A stretch of 64,000 bases of DNA from Penelope pileata. Taxonomy: Eukaryota > Chordata > Aves > Galliformes > Cracidae. Under the pieces are notes generated by a model. It did not search any database, was not told the origin of the DNA, and saw only the letters and a program-made list of their open reading frames with translations. Numbering within the stretch: position 1 is the first letter of the stretch; each line of letters begins with the position of its first letter. The position numbers and the translations under genes are program-made. The stretch lies in contig WBMW01000226.1 of the NCBI GenBank assembly GCA_013396635.1, positions 272,075 to 336,074 of the forward strand, written 5' to 3'. This document shows, one piece after another, positions 22,829 through 34,700 of this stretch.

Positions 22829-25800
22829 GTGGCGGTGATGTCTATTTGTACTAGCAAATGGAATTCAAATCAAAATAACATACAGTTTCTGAACTGGCTT
22901 GTTAATTTCAAAAATATTCCCTTATTTCACTGAAATTTGATATAAATGCCAGGAAATAGGATTACTTTGCTTCTGCAGGCAAACCTGCATGAATTTATAA
23001 GAAATACATCTCTGATTCTATTGCTTTTTCACCCAGTCTCCTCAAGTAAATATAATGCTTTTGGTGAATTTCAGGCCTTTGGGTAGTTATCGGTGAGGCA
23101 TCAGAGAGTACTTCAGGGTTAAAAAATAAACACACTGATTATCTTCTCTATTTCTAAAAAGAGAATAAAACAGTAATTGGTATATATTTACAGTAGAAAC
23201 ACTTTCTGCCAGAGAACACAGATATATTTCCCAAGTATGTAGATGTTCTTGCCAAATAAAGATTGCTGGAAAATATTAAGGAACAATTTGACTACTAAGA
23301 TTTTCAGATTGAGAGCTTTCAATATTGTGTGAACGAATCTTGACTGTTTTATTTTTCAGTAGTATGAATCATTTTCTGATGAATCAAACTTTAATTACCT
23401 TTGAGATATATAGTAATGATTTTAGGAGACTTTCCTCTTTTCGCCATGGCAGGAGAAGGTGAAACAGCCTAATAAACACAGGTAAGCATAATAGTTCATT
23501 ACATGTTCAAATGGACTTGTAAAGGGAATTTCACTTGCTGTTGAACTGTTGAGACAAGCTTACGCTACAAGTTTATGTTAATGATTTGCTCTCTTCTTTA
23601 AGCAACAGTATAAGAGAAGACACCTGGAGACAGAGCTCCCCGAAAACCTGGCTTCCAGGTGATATGTTACCAGACCCAGGTTCTATCTATGTAACACTGA
23701 AAGAAAATTAAGACAAGAATAAAGAATGGTATTGCTTTCGCCACAACTCTTGTTGATTTTTGTTAAACAGTAATACAAGAAGTTTGTGAGTCGCTGGGCA
23801 AAAGGTTATCATCTTAGTATATTTGCTAATTTTTTAAATATATATATTAAAATAAATGAACTAAAGAAATATACTTCAAATAATGTATTGAAATTATGCG
23901 GTGGTGTCAGATCAGATCTGTTTATGCAGAAATAGTATGAAAATATGAAAATCCCAAACACTTCCTTTGTGGAAAAAGCTAGTAATAAAATGAGTGTTCA
24001 ACTGATTTAAATAGATATTTGTTTAGAGACGCTAATAAATACAACCTCAAAAAGCAATATCTTGAGAAAAGGCATCATTCAGTTTTATACGAATATAATT
24101 CATCTTATGGAAGAAGTAGACAATTCAATTCTTAATTAACAGCATTAACTCAAAAGAAGTATTAAGAAAGAGAACAGAGAATGGGAACTGAAATTGAATC
24201 GTTATGTCTATAGAAGAAGAAGATTAGAAGCCAAAATATTAGAAATGTGTAAGACAAATTTGCAATGTGTGATAGTTAGAGTATATTTGGGAGAAAAGAG
24301 CTGGAGATGAAAATGAGATATTTATGGAATGATAGAACAATGAACTTAAATGGAACAAAATAATCAGCTTAGACAGTGCTGTGCTAAATTTTACACTAAG
24401 AGGAATCCTTTTCATTTATTTTCGTGGTCTTTCAGACTTTATTTATTGGTACCATAACACATTTCAGGATATCAGCATAAAAATGAGGTGAAGAAATAGA
24501 GTAAATCTAATAAGAGCAAATATGAAAGATAGTGGATGCCAAGTATCTAGTGCAAATAAAAGATTGTTAAATAGAGACTTAATGGGCAACAGAAGAGTGA
24601 TTTGTGTGTCTGACGCTTGACACAATCACATACTTTTATATCGTAATCACCTTGGGCTGATCTGTCCTGGATACTACACAAAGACCTTTTATACTCAGTG
24701 ACCATGTCTAGTTCGTGGACGTGGGTACTGGAAAACAAATAACTACAGTGAAAATATTAAAATATTCTCTAGCACAAAACTGGCTCCTTTTAACTAGTAT
24801 TCTCCCAAACAGTTCGTGGCCCTATTTCAGGAGCCTGAATAATAATACAAGCTCCACACCTATTGTCAATTTTCATGTTCTCATTTGGGTTTAGCAGCTA
24901 GAAAGCTCCATGTCACATTAGTTTCAATACTTTGGAGGGATCCTGGATTGTTAAGACAAATGTAACCTTAGAGGTTGATTCCAGAATGTATAGCAGTGGG
25001 GTTTAGGCTCCTATATGCATCTTCTCTTCCTCCATCAGGCCATGACTCAGACATAACTTTGTACTACTGGACAACAGTAAAAAGAAAAGATTTCTGTGAA
25101 GTAATTTCTCGTATTTCCTATTCTCCTTTATATTGATTGGTATTAATTCTAAATCTTTCCTAATGCTGTCTTCAAAGGAGTCAAAAAAAGAAGTATAATA
25201 ATACTGCGCCTTCATATAAATTGCACAGTTCTTGTACTTCATTAAAATCCAAACCTGCCTTTCACAAGAAAGGTGAAAGCATTTGAAGCATTTAGAGAGC
25301 CAAGATGACAACTGAAATTATGATTTACAATTATGATAATAATATAATAAAAAAGGTCAGAGTGATGGTCATTATTAAAACATCCCAATTTTGCTTGGAG
25401 ATATTATTGTAGGAGTCTCTCTCCTTATATGCCAGTAAATATTTCTGGTAATTAATAAAGTGGAGAATAATTAGGCAATATAAAACAACAATATGCATAA
25501 CTTACTTATGAATTAAAAAGGTTTAAACAAATTCTTACTACTGAAGGCTCTTCTAAAACCGCTTTCATTACTTGAACTTTACAGCTCTTGCTGAAATCTC
25601 TGCAGTTTAGGTACTATTCATTAAATATCATCCCCCCACCCCAACACTCTTTCCAGCACTGAAATAGGGCACTCTCAGATGTGAAGCAAAGACTTTACTT
25701 AGTTTGGATATGTACAGCACCCAGCACATAATAACTGTTTAACTCTTACCCTTACTTTCATTATCATCCCAAGATTAACAAAAGTCCTGAATTATTTCCA

Positions 25801-26123
25801 TTTTAAGAGACTTATGATGCTCTAACATACCTACAAAGCTATAGTTGTGATCATGAAAATACACACTGCTTCTTCTTCTGGTAACTCTGAAAAATCACTT
25901 TATTTTAATAGAAAAAGTGTTGAGGCATAAAACATGAAAATCTTTCTAATATTTTAAAGTCACATCATACAACAAAGGGCTATTCAATTTCTTGTATTTG
26001 TCTCATGCATGATGACACTAGCATAATAATGTTAACTAAGCAAAAGAATATTGTTGCTTAAAAACTGATCATTAACAGAAATAATAATGCATGAGTGTCA
26101 TTAAATATTAGCATCTTAGAAAA

Positions 26124-26159
26124 GCAATTACAGTCATTACAACAATTACAGCAATTACA
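26124..26159. repeat. Four tandem 9-bp ATTACA units
   Basis: The units gcaattaca, gtcattaca, acaattaca and gcaattaca follow head to tail. Each carries ATTA at the same phase. Confidence 0.85.
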
Positions 26160-27383
26160 ATCTCCTTAAAGATACTGAAAGACAGTAGAATACAACTTCT
26201 GCTTTCTCACTGTTTGAGACATATCTGTTTTTCAGCTCAGCTCTAATTAATTTATACCTTAGTAAATATTTGAATAGTTAAAAATCTTTTAATAAGACAA
26301 ATTAAAATCATTGTGCCTAGTACAAAAGTTTCTGAAGATTTTTTTTCTTGATTGTACAATTACATACTCATTTTTAAAAATATTTGAGATATGTTTTTAC
26401 AGCTTTTGTAACCTAATGTCACGACACATGTTCGAAATTCACTGGCAAGTGAGAGAGAAGCTTCTACTTTCTATTGCTTTAACAGCCCGTATGCCAATTT
26501 TGAAGCTTGATTTCCATTAAAATAAGTTACTCAAGTAGCAACAGAAATAAAGAGTAAAAGTAAGGAAGGATAGCTTGTTTTATATTCTCTAGTAAATCCT
26601 CTATTTCTCTAGTCCAGTTGCTTTGGACTGTGTTACTGAATCTAGTGATAATTTTTTATAACTATATCCACAGTAAAATAAAATTTATGTACTTTTTATT
26701 AACGTAGAAGAAATGTATAAAATTATCTGGCTTACTACTTGAGATCAGGTATTTAAGGATCATACCTATTATGACTGCATCCTATTCTAACTGCTGATAC
26801 TGAGAATAGAGGAAGAAAAACTTGTTTCTTTGTTGAGCATGAATGGATGACTTGTTTTATCCTATCTGTGATACAATTCTGTAAAATAGGTGAGGAAATA
26901 TGGATGGCTGTGATCCAAAGTGTCCTTTAAAACTGCCTCAGATTTAATTGGGCATTTATCTTTTTCTCATCAATTTTAATATACACAGGAAAAAAAATCA
27001 GTGATTTATTGTCATTAATTAGCACTGATAGAAACATTTTTATCACACTGAATTTTTAAAAGTTGACTCTCATATCAGTGGATGTTCAGTTCAGTTCTGA
27101 CATGTGGCATGCTATCACAGTAACATTTTGTTCACTGTTATGTATCTCAGGTTTTATTGAGAATCCAGTAAAACTGGCAATGGCATCCTTGGCAACTAAG
27201 TCACATATTCTGCCTGAAGTTTTGAAAGATCACTGCAGTTACAATTTGAATGGCTATACTTGACCCAGCATCTAACTGTTTCCAAAATGAAACTCAGCCA
27301 GACGCAAAGGATATAAATTACTTTTACAAATATATTCATACTTGTGGAAATGTACCTTGGACAACTTCTAAGACATGTACATA

Positions 27384-27957
27384 GATTGCCTTGAAAGTAA
27401 TGCCTCCTATTAATTTCCGTTATTTATTTTATATCCAACAGATACAGAGAGCACAGTAACACTAGTTGATAGAACACATTCTCAGCTGCAAAACACTACT
27501 TTTCAGCATACTCACAACCATTAGCTGTACATTTTTGCCATCAGTGAACAAGAGCCTGCATGCCGCACTAATAGAAATTTTCATGACCATCCAGAATATG
27601 GCTTGTCTTTCATACCGCTGTCACCACTGCTGAAACGCACCACCCACCACCTCACTGTGATCACACTCGCTGTTTTGTCGCCATAAAAGTTCAGCAAGCA
27701 TTGATGAATGTCAGCGGGTGCCATTTTTTCTGCATGGAAGAATCCAGTTCCACACCTTTGCTTCATCTGTATCTTCATGCCAGACACCAATTTGCCAAAT
27801 TGCCCCTCTGCTGTCATCTGTTGCACAGCAACAAAACATAATGAAATGTTGTCAAGAAGGTTCAGCCTCAACTGCTATACTATCAATGTCCACCTCTGAC
27901 ATCATGACAACAACCAAAAAAAAAAAAAAAAGGAGGCATTACTTTTGGAGCAACTCT
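27384..27957 (-). mobile_element. Mariner-type DNA transposon, internally deleted copy 2
   Basis: The left end gattgccttgaaagtaatgc is preceded by TA (27,382-27,383), and the right end carries the inverted ggaggcattacttttggagc. The element contains a transposase remnant on the minus strand (separate entry) followed directly by sequence from the C-terminal end of the protein. The DDE/D catalytic region is therefore deleted. The junction lies at the equivalent place in copy 1, so both descend from one deleted master. An A tract at 27,916-27,932 has expanded near the right end. Confidence 0.83.
27581..27871 (-). pseudogene. Mariner transposase N-terminal helix-turn-helix remnant
   Basis: The 96-residue minus-strand frame matches the N-terminal DNA-binding part of mariner transposases. 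Residues about 46-96 contain FHAEKMAPADIHQCLLNFYG, then TVRWWVVRFSSGD and KDKPYSGW, corresponding to the second helix-turn-helix and the D-x-P-R-S-G-R-P-type linker. In working mariners the DDE/D catalytic domain follows. Here the frame ends soon after the linker and the next bases belong to the extreme C-terminus (WQKC-type segment out of frame). In the linker, the expected arginines of the R-S-G-R-type motif are changed (YSGW). It is non-functional; titration of transposase or silencing effects are only speculation. Confidence 0.8.
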
Positions 27958-27975
27958 TGTGGTCTGTCTTACTAG

Positions 27976-28021
27976 AAACTGTGCTGTAGCATAGAAACTA
28001 TGAAACTATGCTGTAGCATAG
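27976..28021. repeat. Pair of 19-bp direct repeats with palindromic core
   Basis: 27,976-27,994 and 28,003-28,021 are aaactgtgctgtagcatag and aaactatgctgtagcatag, one mismatch apart. The second contains CTATGCT-GT-AGCATAG, a palindrome with 7-bp arms. They start 18 bp beyond the mariner right end. Confidence 0.8.
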
Positions 28022-30720
28022 CACCTTCTGGTTCATAATCCTTCTTCCTCTAGGAGGGATAGGTTTGTTAATCTACAGACCATACATACTTCTAGTATCT
28101 AAAGAGAAGTTACGTAACATTTCTAAGTGACAGATCACAAACGTGATAGGAGTATAGGCTGTCATATACCTGGATTCTGCTTATATTTGGGGAAATTTCT
28201 GCCTACAAAGGAAAAAACAGACCTGTTTTTCATCATGATGTGCTTCTGTTTGGTGGTTTGGAGGAGGGAAGCACTTTTTTACTGATGGTTTATTTATGCT
28301 TGTTTATTTTTAAATGGCAGCTGTCCAAAACTGTTCAGTGTTTGAAGCGTGAAATTAAGTCTCAGGAGAGATGGATTAGCGGACGGGCTGCCGGGAAGTC
28401 AATCAAAAGTTCCCAGTACAAGTGTTTAATCCTATGGCTCTAAGAATCAATCACAAAGATTCCTTGTGATTCGTTAATTATATTTTTTATACCGTCTCGC
28501 AACATACATATATGCACACACAAGCATATTTCCTTTTATACTGCTGGTGTTCATATGCATGCATTATAAATATTCGGTATTCTGAAATATTCTACTTAAC
28601 TCCATACTGTTTTGTTATTTTTAAGTAAAACTGCTTAATGAAGACAAAATTACCTTACAAGCTATAGAAATGCCATATATTTGTCATAAATTGTTGTTAA
28701 ACATACAATTAACCCCTTTTTCCAAACAGTAAGACTGCTGCAGTATCCTTACGTTTTTTCGATTATATTATTTTAAAATATAATCTTAAATGATACTGTT
28801 ATTTCTGAGACATTTTTTGGAAGGAACAATCAAGGGGAGACATTCTGATTAAATGCACTCATTGATGACAACTCAACATTTTCACTTCCAAAAATTCCAC
28901 TAAAATAGTTCAGATAAAACATGATTCTTCATATGCAAAGTCACAAGAGCATTGTAGAGCTGATGGTTTAATATTATTCTTTGACTTGCCACCATTGGGG
29001 TATACTTTTTTCCCACTGAAATGTATTAGATAAAGTAGCAGCAATCAAACTGTTACAATAAACTTGTAGATGCAATAGAACTCTATTGGCACCCTGAGAC
29101 TTTTGAAACTAGAAAGAGACAATAGATTAATTTGGAAATCACTCTTTCATTAATTCATTACATTCTTCTGTTCATAACTATTATATGCAATCATGATACC
29201 AACATATGTGAAAACTACATGTGAGAAAGCAGGTGTGGCCACTTTGGAAAGCATTCATCCCTAGATGGAAGAGCTTTTGCTCTTTAGCCAAGCATCATTA
29301 CTGATTTCTCTTCTCCTTCTTATTCCCTCCCTTTTTGTACTTACCCTTTTGAAAATCTCTAGACATTTTATATTTGGATAGGGAGGGAAAAAGATAGGGG
29401 TAATTAGCTTTCACTGGAAAGAAGCATAAGAGAGATGATCTATCTATACCTTTACAGACCAGAATGGTTTTTAATGTGTGATACAGATGTGATTCAGATG
29501 GGATTCTCCTGCCAGCAGGGATGATAGCCCTTATGCCTCTACAAAGAGGCATAAGCTGTTGTTATAGACAACTGAGCAACTTCAGCTGAGTAAACACCAA
29601 CTGAACATGGAAGAAAGGAAGAAAGGAAGAAAAAGAAAGAAAGCAGCTCTCTAGTAGAGGACAAACTGGTCCTCAAGTAAGCATCTGCTTATATGAAACA
29701 ACAAGATTAAGATTATTGCATTTTAGCATGTGATAAGTTTCTGGTTATAAGAAAAATTTAAACAGGATAACTTTCTGGCTGTTAAAAGGAGCTGCTTCTT
29801 TACTGAGCCCAGTAAGACCAATTCATATACAGTGCTTAAAGTTGAATTTTTATCTTATTTTATGTCAAAAGTGCTATAAACCCCTAAGGAACTAGTATGC
29901 TTCAGCAAATAACTCCAAAGTGCCACCTGCCATCAGGAGTAGAAAGTGCTATAGCCAGTGCTGAAAGCTGAGTAGGTCTTAGTGCACAATGTAAAGGAGC
30001 AGAAAACACAGATGAAGACCATAAAGAATAAACATATAACTCTCAGCTCAATTAGATGTTGCTTCTAAAGACACAGGAAAATGTAGGATTGATCTGCAGT
30101 CTACAACTTCATTGACAACTGACCTCCTTTGTCCAAGTGCTAGCTAATCTAAATTCTTTGCCTGACGTCTGCAAAGTGTCTCTTTAAGTTCCTGGCTATC
30201 AAAGCGCAAAGAGGGCTGGCCGCTCCCATTGTAGGGTTGGCCTTTAGCCCAGAAACTGCAGAGAGAGTTTGCCTTCATTACAGAGGAAATCACAGCTTTG
30301 TTAGCAGTCCTAAAAGAGAAATCCAGTCCAACAGTTTGGTCTGATGCAAAGTCTGAGCCCTGACTTTGTGTGCGCATGTGTTTCATTAGCAGACTGGAAG
30401 ATCATGATTCGCATAGCTCTAGTTCAAAAAGTTCTGCATCTACTATTTAATGCATTGATCCTTTCACTTAATAGCTAGCCCTTAAGCCATAATAACTTAC
30501 AGATATATGCATTTATTCTACAGTACTCTGAAAAGTCTTTTTAAATATTCATTCTATTCTGCTAAATAAGCAGCCCTCCTTTCCAGAAGGCCTGTGATTA
30601 ACAGTCCTTTCATCTGTCTCCACTATACACAGCTTTTGGGAAAGTCTGATCCTCTTGCCACTCCAAAAATGTAACTTGAACCAGAATTTATTTTCAATAC
30701 TTCTACTACTGCCAAGCTTC
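28022..30720. other. AT-rich non-coding stretch
   Basis: No supported gene. It includes a near-palindrome with 9-bp arms (GATTATATT 28,761-28,769 and AATATAATC 28,777-28,785) and a GGAA/GAAA microsatellite at 29,609-29,643. Confidence 0.5.
29609..29643. repeat. (GGAA/GAAA)n microsatellite
   Basis: Purine-only tract of gaaaggaagaaaggaagaaa type, imperfect. Confidence 0.8.
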
Positions 30721-30797
30721 AAGACTTCAGGCAAATCACTTGACCTTACTGCATCTCACTTTCCATTAAAGTGGGGATAGCACCTAGCCTCATAAAG
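30721..30797 (+). repeat. Ancient CORE/MIR-like SINE (or L2-like) relic
   Basis: The stretch reads caggcaaatcacttgacctt, then gcatctcactttccattaaa, then gtggggatagcacctagcct. It follows in order the well-known vertebrate repeat core 'gcaagtcacttaacc ... ctcagtttcc ... aatgggga...tacctcat'. Such relics are much older than the bird-specific CR1 copies. No tRNA-derived promoter is recognisable. The family assignment is uncertain. Confidence 0.55.
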
Positions 30798-31339
30798 TAT
30801 GTCAGTTTTACAGATTAAAATAAAATGGTACCCTTGAATTTGGTATAATTATTTGACACAATGGAATTTTCATCCTTTAAGATAACGCCAGTAAAAAAGA
30901 TGTCAACTCAAAAGTGTTCCTGGCAGCCAAAATCTTATATCAGCATTATGGCTGAGTTCCATCAGCAGGGTCATAAATAAGGGAAGGAGAGGATGGACAC
31001 GTTTGTTCAATCCACTTGACAGGATCATCACCAGCAGCTGAACTTGCAGAGTTGTGCATGATGGATTTTTTTGTTCTGTTTTAAATGAATGTGGTATCTA
31101 GCTCAGTGTTACTTTATATAGGTAACACAAGAAAATATGGGAGGTGTACGACAATTTTCTGTTAAAAAGCAAAATACAATGCTCAGAAATAATTCTAATA
31201 ATGTCTACTGATGCTGGTTTAAAGTTGTGACCTGCCTTTTTGACTAACTATTCTGAATGCTGTGAGATAAGTACTTCAAACTGGCATCAAACTTAATTGC
31301 ATGGTAAATTAATGAGTTAAAGAGCTTCTTGCTATTGTT

Positions 31340-31700
31340 TAATAAGTATGAAGGAAATACACTTAAATTTTCATATAATGTAGTCAAATGGTTTAAGCAA
31401 TAAGCACGCATTAGATGCCATATTTATTACATCAAATCTGTGAACACTGTTAATACATTAACATTTAAAAAGGTAGCCCATGGCAAGTCAATTTCACAGT
31501 AATTAAAACTGAAAGACTGGTAATTGACATTTGATAAGTGTGTTAATTGATATCAAGCTTGCAATAGCTAACGTTAAATGTCAATTAAATCCATGTGTTT
31601 TTACAATTAGAATTTATTAATAAAGAATATAATTACAAAGTGTTATGTCAATTTGTGTTAATTATGCAACAACTAAATTTATAGCTGAAAAATTCCTTCA
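31340..31700. promoter_or_regulatory. Candidate conserved non-coding element rich in ATTA/TAATTG motifs
   Basis: The section has many TAATTG, TTAATTA and CAATTAA motifs without being simple repeat. It includes a perfect 12-bp inverted repeat: TAATTGACATTT at 31,521-31,532 and AAATGTCAATTA at 31,576-31,587. TAATTG occurs at 31,521 and again in gtgttaattgatatc near 31,542. Such motif density occurs in developmental enhancers, but AT-rich DNA produces it by chance too. No conservation data are available here. Confidence 0.25.
31521..31587. repeat. 12-bp perfect inverted repeat
   Basis: Arms TAATTGACATTT (31,521-31,532) and AAATGTCAATTA (31,576-31,587) are exact reverse complements separated by 43 bases. 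Confidence 0.9.
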
Positions 31701-34700
31701 GCCTTCAACAGTATATTAAAAAATTACTTTCATATTTTGCATTTAACACATTTTTTTTCACTGCACTAGTTGTAGCAGATGGTGGGAAAAAAAGATTGAT
31801 GGTATAGCATCACTGCTTCAATCTCATGATATTGAAAAAAACTTAAGAGGACTTCTAACAGTTTTTATGACCACCGTGTAATTATTGAGATTTCTTCATA
31901 AAATTTAAAATAATTGTTCTCTAGCTTTGTGAAAGTACAGTTACAAAAGTGTTCTACATATAATGTGGGAAATATTCAGTAAATGCAAAAAATGATGTGT
32001 CCATACTGTTCATGTGTTACCAGTTTCATTTACGGGGCAATGACTCTTAACAACAAGAATATAATCATGCCTGGACTACAGAGATCATAGGTATGTCCTT
32101 ACGTCATATGCTGGAGAACTGTCTATACAAAGCAGCCTAGGCAAAATATGTGCTGATTGGCCTCATTTTAGGAGGCTGATGTTCAGTCACAGAGACTGCC
32201 TCACACGTTATTTGATCTTGTAGCTAGAATTGTTTAGATATTTATCTGTGCCTGTTTTAGACATGAAAGTGACTGGCTTTAAGCTTATCCCAAGTAGAAA
32301 GAAAGAAAAGCGGAAGAGCAGATAGGATTTTACTCTTGTTCTTGCACAAGAAAAAAACTTTTGAAGTGTATTCTCTCTGAAAGAGCATCCAGAGAGTGGA
32401 ATATATCCCCAATATACATCACAATTTACCACAAGCATCAGCCTCCAATCATCAGAGCAACTCATTACTGAGCTCCCACACAGCTGAAGTCAGCTGTCCA
32501 AATTCCCAGCTAAGCAGCAATTGGATTACTTACAGGCCATGTGGGAAGATCTGCTCTACTGTAAGTTTCTGGTTCCTGGCCTTGGTGGCATATGAGTTTT
32601 TAGGCCAGCATGCCTGAATAGAAGCGAAGAAAAAGAGATATTGCCATCAATGCCATGAAAGGAGGAGAATATCCTCAAGGTACATAGAGGGAATTAAAGG
32701 TGTTACAAGAAAGGCAGAAAAACTGAAGGAACAGAAAAGGAGGGGGAAAATAAACCAAAAATAATCTGAATTTCTATGCTATCTTTTTTTTTTTGTCTCA
32801 AGACTTTTTTGAATTTGTGAAAAGGTGAGAGAATATGTATATTGGGCTGTATAAAGAGTTTCCATTCTGTGGAAATAATTTCCAATTAATTTTCACCATT
32901 TTTATATCTTTAATTTGTTTATGTGGAGTCCTTTGTTGCTGCTTTGGAACTTGAATACTCGTTCATTGTAGGATCACAAACAGAAAGGGTCTTTTCCCTT
33001 ATCAAAGTTAAAATTGATTCTCTATTGGTCATTTGTTTGTTCAGAACACTTGTTTCAATTGTCACTTCTGCTATTGCAACTTCTACAGCTTACTTTGCTT
33101 TTAATTTGACACTAGTAGGGAAAAATTGATTTTATTTCCACTTATTTCCCCGCTTGTCACACATCCATCTCAATTTGAGACAACATGCTCTGCTGTTTAC
33201 TTTCACTGTGAGGATGAAAAGTAGGCTTAAAGCAAGCTTTTGTCTCAGGAAAGAATATTTTGGCCTGACAATATCTGTAATTAAATTCTTAAAGAGGAAT
33301 GCAGAGCTGAATTCATATAAAAACTAGCCTCTTTTGAAATCTGAAGCAGAACATCTTTGGGTACATTAAAAATGAAATTGATCCGGCCTAGAAGATTGCA
33401 TATATTTTTAAATCTATTTAAGAAAACTGTGTCCCATTCTCAACCAAATTTAAAATCTAGAGCGAAAGAAGGAGTTAGATTTCCACACACCATTGCACAA
33501 TGTGTGACAGAGAGGGAACAAGAAAAGATTTGAAAAAAGAATTGAGAAGAAGCAGCGTGAAGCGAGCCTGTAATCATATATATTCAAGAAAAGTAAGTTT
33601 TCAGTATTTGTTTAAATATGTTTAAAAACCCCCAATTTCTTTAACATACAGTTATTCTATGTCTGCATATAACATGCACAGTCAGCAGAAACGTTTAGCA
33701 ATGACCTCTCTCTAACACCACAACGCTAAAATCTCCATCTGTCAGTTTAAGAAAATATTTTCTCAAATTACTCTGTTTATTTCATTCTGCTATTCTAGCT
33801 GTACATAACAGCAGGTTTAGAGGTTCTTAGGGAGCCCAACTGCAAGTAGAGATATTTTATCACACCACACAATATTTCTCTGTGTAACCACAGAGAGAAT
33901 AGGGCACATTCTACCTTTTTCTTGGCTGTGAGTGAGATCTTAATGAACTGGGGTCCGTCATCAAAGGCATTTATTTTTATGTACCATATACATCAGTTTC
34001 CAGAAAAGATTACTATTTCATAAATCATACTTTAAGGATTGGTAGACTTCCTTGATTTATAACCAAACAAATGGAACCATCATAGTCTTTGTCCTCTTTT
34101 GGTTCCTAATTCCTGCACAGCACAGAAATGCAGAAACTGAGCCTTCAGGCATGAAAGAGAGGAATAGGAGACTTTTTGGATGTAAATCATTCTCCGTGAC
34201 ATAGGCTAAACAACCTTGCTGAAAGTCTAGAACTTACTTTACTTTTATTTTTATTTTGTTTATTTATTATTTTTATTTACTTTTATTTTGAAAAGTCATG
34301 TCTCAGAAAGAAAAATAGAAAATGCCGAAATTTGGTTCATTATAGAGGAAAAATAGAAGATCCTTTTAAAGCTCAGGAAAAGAATCTTGTTTGCCTGGAG
34401 GTTGTAGTATTTGCCTGACAAAAGTTTTCTTTCACTTAATCTAGATCCTATAGGCCCAACATATGCTCTTATTGCCACTTATTCAGCCACAGCCTTACTC
34501 TCATGCTTTAATATTCTCACTCTTTAATGGGATCTGTTACACTTTTTGTAGAATCACAGAAACAGTCACTGAAACAGAAAAAGTGGCCCCATAGCTTCTG
34601 AATTTCTGTATCTACATGAGTTATGCAAAACTCAGCTGCCCTGCCTGGTCTGAAAGGAGGCTCTTGCTCTTGGTTTTGCAACCTGCTCTCTTTGCAAGTG

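Larger units (their letters stand above)
20899..27383. other. AT-rich non-coding stretch
   Basis: I support no gene. It includes a TTTG/GGTT microsatellite at 21,362-21,387, a short CCAA run near 22,657-22,672, the double T tract at 22,775-22,828, a short hairpin (CACCTGGA 23,621-23,628 with TCCAGGTG 23,654-23,661), and the 9-bp array at 26,124-26,159. Small frames such as 21,543-21,779 (-) and 25,003-25,311 (-) show no domain. Confidence 0.5.

Noticed and set aside
25700..25740. tgtacagcacccagcacata, reminiscent of an old vertebrate interspersed repeat
   Set aside because: The match is too short and the flanks do not continue it.
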